From UBA3102 sp964413055 (lineage in GTDB: Bacteria > Bacillota > Desulfotomaculia > Desulfotomaculales > Pelotomaculaceae), in contig CAYPRB010000001.1 of the NCBI GenBank assembly GCA_964413055.1, forward strand, positions 296,948 through 360,947: a stretch of DNA of 64,000 bases, read 5' to 3'. The notes beneath the pieces are model-generated. The model was not told the DNA's origin. It saw only the letters and a program-made list of their open reading frames with translations, and ran no database searches. Positions 16,306 through 23,826 of the stretch are shown one piece after another (positions within the stretch are counted from its first letter, which is position 1; every line of letters starts with the position of its first letter). A program made the position numbers and the translations under genes.

Positions 16306-17331
16306 ATGAGGGAAAAACTGCAAAAATTACACCATGAAGCACTGCAGGCCCTGGATACGGCCGGAAGCCTGGAAGAGCTGAATGAAACCAGAATCAAGTA
16401 TCTGGGCAAGAAGGGAGCACTGACGCAAGTACTGCGGGGTATGGGGAAATTAAGTGCCGGGGAGAGGCCCCGCGTGGGACAGGCGGCCAACGAGATCCGT
16501 TCCGTCATTGAAGAAAGACTTGACGCCAGGACTGCCGAACTGAAAATAGCCCTCAAGGAGCAAAAACTGCGCCGTGAAGTGATCGACGTAACCTTGCCGG
16601 GAACCCCGGTGCCGCCGGGCGGGAAACATCCCTTGAGCCTGGTGACGGAAAAAATTCAGGAAATATTTTTCGGTCTGGGTTACATAATAGCCGAAGGTCC
16701 GGAAGTAGAGACGGATTATTATAACTTTGAAGCGCTGAACCTGCCCAAGAACCACCCCGCCCGTGACATGCAGGACACCTTTTTTGTCAGCGGGGGAAAT
16801 TTGCTGCGCACTCAAACCTCGCCGGTGCAGGTACGTTTTATGGAAAAGACCGCTCCGGAATTACCGGTAAAAATTATTGTTCCGGGTAAAGTCTACCGGC
16901 GCGACGACGATGCCACCCATTCCCCCATGTTTCACCAGGTGGAAGGACTGGCGGTTGACCGGCACATCACTTTCAGTGATTTAAAAGGGACCCTGGATTT
17001 GTTTGCCCGGGAAATGTTCAGCCCGGATACCAGGACCCGGTTCAGACCCAGCTACTTCCCGTTTACCGAACCCAGCGCGGAAGTGGACGTTTCCTGCGTT
17101 ATGTGCGGCGGCAAGGGGTGCCGGGTCTGTTCCCATACCGGCTGGTTGGAAATCCTTGGGGCGGGTATGGTACACCCAAGAGTGCTGGAGGTTTCAGGCT
17201 ATGATGCCGAAGAGGTTACCGGATTTGCCTTCGGCATGGGAGTGGAACGCATCGCGATGTTGAAATACGGTATTGACGATATGCGTTTGTTGTTTGAAAA
17301 CGACCTGCGGTTTTTACAGCAGTTCCGATAA
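16306..17331 (+). CDS. pheS: Phenylalanyl-tRNA synthetase alpha subunit
   Basis: 341 residues, the normal PheS length. An N-terminal coiled coil (residues about 1-85) is followed by the class II core: HPLSLVTEKIQEIFFGLGY, DTFFVSGGNLLRTQTSPVQ, motif 2 around KVYRRDDDATHSPMFHQVEG, a zinc-knuckle-like CVMCGGKGCRVCSHTGW, and motif 3 GFAFGMGVERIAMLKYGI. The ATG at 16306 has AGGAGG upstream. The alpha subunit holds the catalytic site of the (alpha-beta)2 enzyme. Confidence 0.97.
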   Translation: MREKLQKLHHEALQALDTAGSLEELNETRIKYLGKKGALTQVLRGMGKLSAGERPRVGQAANEIRSVIEERLDARTAELKIALKEQKLRREVIDVTLPGTPVPPGGKHPLSLVTEKIQEIFFGLGYIIAEGPEVETDYYNFEALNLPKNHPARDMQDTFFVSGGNLLRTQTSPVQVRFMEKTAPELPVKIIVPGKVYRRDDDATHSPMFHQVEGLAVDRHITFSDLKGTLDLFAREMFSPDTRTRFRPSYFPFTEPSAEVDVSCVMCGGKGCRVCSHTGWLEILGAGMVHPRVLEVSGYDAEEVTGFAFGMGVERIAMLKYGIDDMRLLFENDLRFLQQFR

Positions 17332-17354
17332 GATTAAAGGAGGCCTAAAACAGC

Positions 17355-19775
17355 GTGCGAGTATCATATAACTGGTTACAGGAATTTGTTGACCTTGATA
17401 TATCTCCCCAAGAGCTCGCCGGGCGCTTGACCCTGGCCGGTATCGCCGTGGAGCGTGTAGAGGAAACCGGTAAAGATATAGAGAAGGTGGTCACCGGGCG
17501 CATTGAAACTATCAGCGCCCACCCTAATGCCGACAAGCTGGTGGTGACGGAGGTGAACACCGGGACGGAAAAGCTGCAGATCGTTACTGCCGCAACCAAC
17601 GTCAGGGAAGGAGATGTTGTCCCGGTGGCCGTGGAAGGCGCCAGGCTGGCCGGCGGTCTGGTCATTAAACGGGCCCGGTTAAGGGGCTTGGAATCCAGGG
17701 GAATGATGTGTTCCGGCCGGGAGTTGGGCATTGACCCTGCTACCATGTCGCCGGAAGAGGCGCACGGTATCATGATCCTGCCCCCGGGTACGCCTTTGGG
17801 CAAGGACGCTAAAAAGGTACTGGGTTTGGACGACGCGATCCTGGAACTTGATCTCACGCCCAACCGGGGGGACTGCCTGTCGGTAATAGGTGTGGCCAGG
17901 GAAGCCGCTGCTTTGCTGGGTTTGCCTTTACGGCAGCCCCAGGCGGTTTTTCCGGAACTGGCGGAAAACATTTCCGGTAAAGTACAAGTTGAGATTGAAG
18001 CGCGGGATTTGTGCCGGCGGTTTGTGGGGCGTCTGGTAAAAAACGTGCGGGTCGGCAGTTCGCCCTTGTGGATGCAGCAGCGGCTGCGGGATGCCGGGAT
18101 CCGGCCTATCAGCAACATCGTGGACGTCACGAATTACGTCATGCTGGAACTGGGCCAGCCCATGCACGCTTTTGATTATAACCTGGTACGGGAAGGACGG
18201 ATCATCGTCCGCCGGGGCCGGGAGGGAGAAAAGATTACTTCCCTGGACGGGGTGGAAAGAGAGCTTACTCCCGACATGCTGGCTATAACCGACCCGTCCG
18301 GGCCTTTGGCAATTGCCGGGGTCATGGGCGGGCTGGCTACGGAGATAAACAATAAAACTACTGCGGTTTTATTAGAGTCTGCATATTTTGATCCCACCAG
18401 TATTCGCAAGACTTCCAAGGCCCTTGGGTTGCGTTCGGAAGCCTCGCTGCGTTTTGAAAAGGGGATTGATATAGACGGTTGCGCCAGGGCCGCGGCCCGG
18501 GCGGTGCAGTTGATTACCGGGATGGAAGCCGGGGAGGCAGTGGCCGGAATGGTTGACAATTACCCGGGAGCGGTTCCTGAAAAGACGCTCTCACTGCGTC
18601 CGGAGAGGGTTGCGCATATTCTGGGGGTAGAGGTGCCCCGGGAGGAAACCCGTAATATCCTGACCAGCCTCCGGTTTAAGGTGGAGGATACGGTTGACGA
18701 ATTATTGGTCACGGTACCCACCTACCGGGTTGACGTCAGCCGGGAGATCGATCTGATTGAAGAAATCGCCCGGATGTACGGCTACAACCGGATACCGGCA
18801 ACTCTTCCTTACGGTCCCTCCACCGCGGGCATTAAAACCCGGGAGCAGTCTTTCCTGGCCCGGATTCAGGAATTACTGGCCGGGTCGGGGTTGTATGAAG
18901 TGGTTACTTACAGTTTCACCCACCCCAGGGTTTTCGACCGGATGAAACTGTCCGCAAACAGTTCCCTGCGTAATACGGTTAAGATTAAAAATCCACTGAG
19001 TGAGGAAAACTCGGTTATGCGTACCATGATGCTGCCGGGTCTTTTGGAAGTGCTTGCCAGAAACTATAGCCGGCGGGTATACAATGGTGCCGTTTTTGAG
19101 CTCGGCAGGGTGTTTGATCTCCGGGAAGATGCCTCGCTTCCGGAAGAGCGCATGGTGCTGTCGGCCGCTTCCATGGGGCGGACGGCCGGGAATTGGAAGG
19201 TTCCGTCAAGAGAAATGGATTATTATTATTTGAAAGGCGTACTGGAAAACCTTTTCCTGCGGCTCGGGACGGCACCCGTTACTTTCCGGCCGGAGACGGC
19301 TAATCCAAGCTTTCACCCGGGGCGGACCGCTTCATTGGAAGCCGGCAACAAAACATTCGGCGTGCTGGGTGAACTGCATCCCGATGTGCTGGAAAAATTT
19401 GATTTACCAGAAAAAGTTACGGCTTTGGAGTTGGATTTGGCCGGTTTGCAGGCTGTTTCCGACCAGCCGCTGCAGTACGGGGTGCTGCCCAGGTTCCCCG
19501 GTATAGAAAGGGACATTGCCATTATTGTCGGTCAGGATACCCCGGCGGCGGAGATAATGGATACCATACGCAGTGCCGGCGGGGAAATGCTCCAGGCGGT
19601 TTCTTTGTTTGACCTGTACCGCGGTGCACAGGTGCCCGGGGGTTGCCAGAGCATGGCTTTTTCCTTAAAATTTCAGGCAATTGACCGCACCCTTACCGAC
19701 GCGGAAGTGGGGGAAAGAACCAGGGCTATTGCCCAGGCTCTTACCGCGCGTTTTAACGCTGAACTAAGGAGTTAA
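17355..19775 (+). CDS. pheT: Phenylalanyl-tRNA synthetase beta subunit
   Basis: 806 residues, full length. Domains in order: N-terminal MRVSYNWLQEFVDLD, tRNA-binding OB domain (VVTGRIETISAHPNADKL), B3/B4 editing region, B5 DNA-binding-like domain with DLIEEIARMYGYNRIP, the catalytic-like core, and the C-terminal anticodon-binding domain (RFPGIERDIAIIV, SLFDLYRGAQVPGG). The start is GTG at 17355 with AAAGGAGG just upstream, 23 nt after pheS. Confidence 0.97.
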   Translation: MRVSYNWLQEFVDLDISPQELAGRLTLAGIAVERVEETGKDIEKVVTGRIETISAHPNADKLVVTEVNTGTEKLQIVTAATNVREGDVVPVAVEGARLAGGLVIKRARLRGLESRGMMCSGRELGIDPATMSPEEAHGIMILPPGTPLGKDAKKVLGLDDAILELDLTPNRGDCLSVIGVAREAAALLGLPLRQPQAVFPELAENISGKVQVEIEARDLCRRFVGRLVKNVRVGSSPLWMQQRLRDAGIRPISNIVDVTNYVMLELGQPMHAFDYNLVREGRIIVRRGREGEKITSLDGVERELTPDMLAITDPSGPLAIAGVMGGLATEINNKTTAVLLESAYFDPTSIRKTSKALGLRSEASLRFEKGIDIDGCARAAARAVQLITGMEAGEAVAGMVDNYPGAVPEKTLSLRPERVAHILGVEVPREETRNILTSLRFKVEDTVDELLVTVPTYRVDVSREIDLIEEIARMYGYNRIPATLPYGPSTAGIKTREQSFLARIQELLAGSGLYEVVTYSFTHPRVFDRMKLSANSSLRNTVKIKNPLSEENSVMRTMMLPGLLEVLARNYSRRVYNGAVFELGRVFDLREDASLPEERMVLSAASMGRTAGNWKVPSREMDYYYLKGVLENLFLRLGTAPVTFRPETANPSFHPGRTASLEAGNKTFGVLGELHPDVLEKFDLPEKVTALELDLAGLQAVSDQPLQYGVLPRFPGIERDIAIIVGQDTPAAEIMDTIRSAGGEMLQAVSLFDLYRGAQVPGGCQSMAFSLKFQAIDRTLTDAEVGERTRAIAQALTARFNAELRS

Positions 19776-19881
19776 GGGTAAAAAACGAAAAATTTTTGTC
19801 TGCAAAGAAGAGGAAAAAGTTAAAACGTGACGAAAATTGATTTAAGTTGCAAATGTAATAATAAAAGCCTGGGGGAATTCT

Positions 19882-20166
19882 ATGTCTAAACAGGAATCCC
19901 GGTTGGAAGTGGAAATATTTGGTGAGTATTATACCTTAAAAGGAGACCTGGCACCGGAAGAAATTATGATGCTGGCCCGTTTTGTCCATGACAAGATGGA
20001 AGAGCTTGCTGACCGCAATCCAAGGTTAAACCGGAACCATATTACCATCCTGGCAGCCTTGAATATCGCAGAGGAATTGAAAAAAATTCGGGAAGAGCAT
20101 GACCGTCTGGTAAAGATGCTTGAAGAACCGGAGAAAAAGAAAAATAAAAAAAATAGAAACAACTAA
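19882..20166 (+). CDS. zapA: Cell division protein ZapA
   Basis: 94 residues. The N-terminal part LEVEIFGEYYTLKGDLAPEE and the following helix (MLARFVHDKMEELADRNP, LAALNIAEELKKI) match ZapA, an FtsZ-bundling factor at the division ring. A basic tail KKKNKKNRNN ends the protein. It follows pheT by 106 nt, the usual order in Firmicutes, and a terminator follows. Confidence 0.9.
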   Translation: MSKQESRLEVEIFGEYYTLKGDLAPEEIMMLARFVHDKMEELADRNPRLNRNHITILAALNIAEELKKIREEHDRLVKMLEEPEKKKNKKNRNN

Positions 20167-20180
20167 AAACAAACAACTAA

Positions 20181-20213
20181 AAACCCCATGAAGTTTTTTC
20201 GTGGGGATTTTTA
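20181..20213 (+). terminator. Intrinsic terminator after zapA
   Basis: CCCCA pairs with TGGGG around a T-rich loop, followed by ATTTTTATT. It closes the pheST-zapA transcript. From 20214 to 20461 I see no further gene. Confidence 0.75.
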
Positions 20214-20461
20214 TTACCGGCGACAAAGAAATAAAGCAGTTGTAGAGAAAAACCTGGTCCCGGTGGTAAAATTAATATGACCCGGATAAGTAAAGATAAT
20301 TTGTCTTAAAATTAGAGAGAGATTTTTTTGCACGGGGCTGGTCGGAAACCGGTCTTTTTCGTTTTCTGGATTTTTATACAAGTCGCCTGAAAAGATAGTT
20401 CTTGTGCGGGTTACATTATTTCTTTTGGGAAAGTATAAGGTAAAGATAGGAGTTGTTACAC

Positions 20462-22165
20462 GTGCGCAACGTCGAAGTAGCCCGGATATTTTACGAACTG
20501 GCCGATTTGCTGGAATTTAAAGGTGAAGCAGTTTTTAAAATCCGGGCCTACAAAAATGCGGCCAGAATTTTGGCCAGTCTGGACCGGCCGGTGGAAGCGG
20601 TCTGGAAAGAAGGCGTTTTAACCGGGATTCCGGGCATCGGCAAAAACATTGCCGCCAAGATTGAGGAAATTTTAACTACTGGAAATTTGAAGAAGCATAA
20701 GGAGTTGCTGCGGGAAATTCCGCCGGGGCTTTTGGAAATCATGTCCCTGCCGGGGATCGGTCCCAAGAGGGCTGCCATGTTCCATAAGGAACTGGACTTG
20801 ACGAGCCTGGAAGAACTGGCCGGTGCCGCGCGTAAAGCTCAGGTCCGGTATTTGCCGGGTATGGGCGCCAAGACTGAATACGACATCCTCAGGAATATTA
20901 GAATGCGGCAAAACCAGGGTGCGAGCGTCCTGCTGGGGACGGCTTGGGAACTGGCGGAGTTATTCGGCGGGTATTTAAGGCTGCTTCCCGGGGTGATGCG
21001 GGTTGAGGCCGGGGGTGACCTGCGCCGCCGGCTGGAAGTCGTTACAGGTATAGAGCTGGTGGTTGCCGCGGCGGACCCGGAGCCGGTCATGGAAGCGGCT
21101 GCGGGGCATCCCGCGGTTAAAAAAACGGTGCGGGAGCGCCCGGGACGGGCTGTGTTTGCTACCAGGTGGGGCGTGACGGTAAAAGTGGAAGTAGTGCCGG
21201 AAAAATCTTTTGCCGCGGCCTGGTTCCGGAATACCGGCAGCCCTGCTCACTATAACCGGATTTGTCAATTAATGTCCGGGCGGGGAATATCCTTTACTCC
21301 CGGAATGCCCGGTTCATTCCGGGAAGAAGAAGATATTTACGCGGCCCTGGAGATGCAGTTCGTGCCCCCTGAATTACGGGAGGACCGGGGTGAGGTGGAG
21401 GCGGCTTTACAAGGCCGGCTTCCCGGTTTGGTGGAATTAAAGGAGCTCAAAGGTGACCTGCACCTGCATACCGACTGGAGCGACGGTCTTAATTCCATCG
21501 AGCAGGTCGTTGCCAGGGCCAGGGAAAAGGGTTACCGGTACGTGGCGGTGACGGACCACTCCCGGTCTTTGAAAATTGCCGGGGGTCTTTCTCTGGACAG
21601 GCTCAGGGAACAACACCGGAAAATCCGGTTTTTAAATGAGCAGCTGGATGATTTTTGTATTTTAACCGGTATCGAGGTTGACATCCTGCCGAAAGGAGAT
21701 TTGGATTGTCCCGACGAGATTTTAAGTAAAATAGACCTGGTGGTGGCGTCGGTGCACAGCGCGTTCAAACAAGACCGGGAAACCATGACCGCCAGGATCT
21801 TATCGGCCATAAAAAATAAGAATGTACACATCATAGGCCACCTGACCGGGCGCTTGCTTAACCACCGGCAAGGATACGCTCTGGATGTGGAGAGGGTGTT
21901 GGATGCTGCTGCCAGCTGTGGTACTATATTAGAGATAAACTCTTCCCCGGACCGCCTGGACTTGAATGATGTTAACGCCCGCCGGGCCAAAGAAAAGGGG
22001 ATCAAGCTGTCTATCAGCACCGATGCCCACAGCTTGAAAGGTATGGACGATTTGCGATACGGAGTATCCGTTGCCCGCCGGGCCTGGCTTAAACCGGATG
22101 ACGTAATCAATACCATGCCTGCCGGGGAATTGCTTCGTTTCTTAAAGAAAAAAAAGGTTCAATGA
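20462..22165 (+). CDS. polX: PolX-family protein with PHP domain; polymerase active site apparently lost
   Basis: 567 residues in PolX order: 8-kDa-like helix-hairpin-helix domain (IFYELADLLEFKGEAVFKIR, GIPGIGKNIAAKIEEIL, SLPGIGPKRA), Pol-beta-like palm, then a PHP phosphoesterase domain from about residue 330 (GDLHLHTDWSDG, VAVTDHSRSL, VVASVHSAF, IIGHLTGR, ISTDAHSLKG). In the palm the usual GDID metal-binding pair reads TGIE (near residue 194), and the third Asp in the usual VDLRVV reads VKVEVV, so all three catalytic Asp are replaced. PHP metal ligands look intact. The start is GTG at 20462, 9 nt after TAGGAG. It is likely a 3'-5' exonuclease or phosphoesterase in DNA repair rather than a polymerase. 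Confidence 0.88.
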   Translation: MRNVEVARIFYELADLLEFKGEAVFKIRAYKNAARILASLDRPVEAVWKEGVLTGIPGIGKNIAAKIEEILTTGNLKKHKELLREIPPGLLEIMSLPGIGPKRAAMFHKELDLTSLEELAGAARKAQVRYLPGMGAKTEYDILRNIRMRQNQGASVLLGTAWELAELFGGYLRLLPGVMRVEAGGDLRRRLEVVTGIELVVAAADPEPVMEAAAGHPAVKKTVRERPGRAVFATRWGVTVKVEVVPEKSFAAAWFRNTGSPAHYNRICQLMSGRGISFTPGMPGSFREEEDIYAALEMQFVPPELREDRGEVEAALQGRLPGLVELKELKGDLHLHTDWSDGLNSIEQVVARAREKGYRYVAVTDHSRSLKIAGGLSLDRLREQHRKIRFLNEQLDDFCILTGIEVDILPKGDLDCPDEILSKIDLVVASVHSAFKQDRETMTARILSAIKNKNVHIIGHLTGRLLNHRQGYALDVERVLDAAASCGTILEINSSPDRLDLNDVNARRAKEKGIKLSISTDAHSLKGMDDLRYGVSVARRAWLKPDDVINTMPAGELLRFLKKKKVQ

Positions 22166-22239
22166 CCGGTGCCGGGAAACAGGATCCGGTTCCGGGGGCA
22201 CGGAAAGGAGCATAAACTATCAGTATCAGTGAAGCAGCA

Positions 22240-22827
22240 GTGACCGGCACGGCGGTAATCCTGTCCCGTTCTTTTTACGCCAGGAATACCGTTACCGTTG
22301 CCCGGGAACTTTTAGGAAAAGTGTTGGTGCACGACGCTCCGGAGGGATTTGTTGCCGGCCGGATTGTGGAGACCGAGGCTTATCTGCAGGGCGACCCGGC
22401 CTGCCACGCTTCCCGCGGATTGACGCCCCGTAACCGGGTGATGTTCGGACCGCCCGGTTATGCCTACGTTTATTTTATTTACGGCAAATACTTTTGCTTT
22501 AATGCGGTTTCCGCGCCGGCAGGAGTGGGCGAAGCGGTGTTGATCCGGGCGCTGGAGCCGCTGGCGGGGCTTGATTTAATGCGGGCCAGGCGCGGGCGTG
22601 AAAAGCTGCTTGAACTCTGCAGCGGGCCTGCCAAACTGGTACAGGCCCTGGGCATTACCCGCAGTCACAACGGTGCCGACCTCACTGCCGGTCCGTTGTA
22701 TGTCCGCGGGGGGCGGGTAGTGCGGGAGGAAAAAATAATCACCGCTGTTAGGATCGGCATTAAACAGGGTGCGGAATTACCGCTGCGTTTTTACCTGCAG
22801 GGAAGCCGTTTCGTGTCGGCAAAGTAA
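22240..22827 (+). CDS. 3-methyladenine DNA glycosylase (AAG/MPG type)
   Basis: 195 residues from GTG 22240. It matches the alkyladenine glycosylase family: LSRSFYARNTVTVARELLGKVL, RIVETEAYLQGDPACHASRG (catalytic Glu in ETEAY), FGPPGYAYVYFIYGKYFCFN, and EAVLIRALEP. The enzyme excises alkylated purines. It follows polX by 74 nt, a DNA-repair pairing. The start is uncertain: GTG 22240 has no ribosome site nearby, whereas AAAGGAG at 22204-22210 is ideally placed for ATC at 22219, in frame, which would add seven residues. Confidence 0.92.
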   Translation: MTGTAVILSRSFYARNTVTVARELLGKVLVHDAPEGFVAGRIVETEAYLQGDPACHASRGLTPRNRVMFGPPGYAYVYFIYGKYFCFNAVSAPAGVGEAVLIRALEPLAGLDLMRARRGREKLLELCSGPAKLVQALGITRSHNGADLTAGPLYVRGGRVVREEKIITAVRIGIKQGAELPLRFYLQGSRFVSAK

Positions 22828-22863
22828 AACTATTACGTTAACTGGACAAGGAGGAAAAGAATT

Positions 22864-23820
22864 TTGAAAATAAAAGAAATCTACCAACTGGCGATTGAAA
22901 AGGGCATACGAAAAGACCCGCGGTCCCAAGAAGTGGTGCGCAAAATTCTGGAGAAACAAAAACAGCAGTTTGAAGAATTGAAAGAGGATGAAAAAAAAGC
23001 TTTTGATACGGACCGCTTGTTCAATCCTTACAGTGACACCAGGGTTTTATACGGTGAGCCGGAGCGGGAAGTTACCAAGATTCTGGCCGGTATCGATATG
23101 GAAACCGGTGAGATACTCCTGGCGGACCGGCTGCGTGAGCGGGGCACGCCGGTTGATCTGGTTTTGGCCCACCATCCGGAAGGGAAGGCTATTGCCGCGC
23201 TCTACCAGGTTATGAAGCTGCAGGAAGATGCACTGGCCGGATTTGGAGTGCCCATCAACGTTGCCGAAGGAATCATGGCTTCCCGGATCAGCGAGGTAAA
23301 GCGGGGCCTGATGCCTTTAAACCACAACCGCGCGGTGGATGCGGCCCGAATGTTGGATCTTCCCCTGATGTGCGTACATACCCCGGCGGATAACCACGTC
23401 AACACTTTGCTCCAAGAACTGTTTGATGCAAAGCAGCCGGAAACCCTGGGGGACGTGGTGAAACTTTTAAGAGACATTCCTGAATACGCGGAAGCCGCAA
23501 AAAATAACGCGGGGCCGGAAATCATCGTGGGAAGCAAGGAAAGGCGGGCCGGTAAAATCATGGTCGATATGACCGGCGGCACCGGCGGTTCCGAGGATGC
23601 TTACGCCAAGCTGGCCGTGGCCGGGGTGGGGACCCTGGTGGTAATGCACATCGGGGAGAAGCACCGTAAGGAGGCCGAAAAAAACCACGTCAATGTGGTG
23701 GTTGCCGGCCATATGGCCAGCGATTCCCTGGGGATGAATTTGTTCCTTGACGAACTGGTGCGGCGGGGCGTGGAAGTGATCCCGTGCGCCGGCCTGTTGA
23801 GACACGAGCGGAGGGAGTAA
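22864..23820 (+). CDS. NIF3-like (NGG1p-interacting factor 3) protein
   Basis: 318 residues. NIF3/DUF34 features: ILAGIDMETGEILLADRL, LVLAHHPEGKAIA, MCVHTPADNHVN, and AGHMASDSLGMN near the C terminus, giving the His/Asp/Glu dimetal ligands of the family. The N-terminal 60 residues are a helical, charged extension. The start is TTG at 22864 after AAGGAGG. The family has been tied to nucleotide or GTP-cyclohydrolase-like chemistry, but the reaction is not settled. It is 6 nt upstream of the U32 peptidase gene and surely co-transcribed. Confidence 0.85.
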   Translation: MKIKEIYQLAIEKGIRKDPRSQEVVRKILEKQKQQFEELKEDEKKAFDTDRLFNPYSDTRVLYGEPEREVTKILAGIDMETGEILLADRLRERGTPVDLVLAHHPEGKAIAALYQVMKLQEDALAGFGVPINVAEGIMASRISEVKRGLMPLNHNRAVDAARMLDLPLMCVHTPADNHVNTLLQELFDAKQPETLGDVVKLLRDIPEYAEAAKNNAGPEIIVGSKERRAGKIMVDMTGGTGGSEDAYAKLAVAGVGTLVVMHIGEKHRKEAEKNHVNVVVAGHMASDSLGMNLFLDELVRRGVEVIPCAGLLRHERRE

Positions 23821-23826
23821 CTGTTG

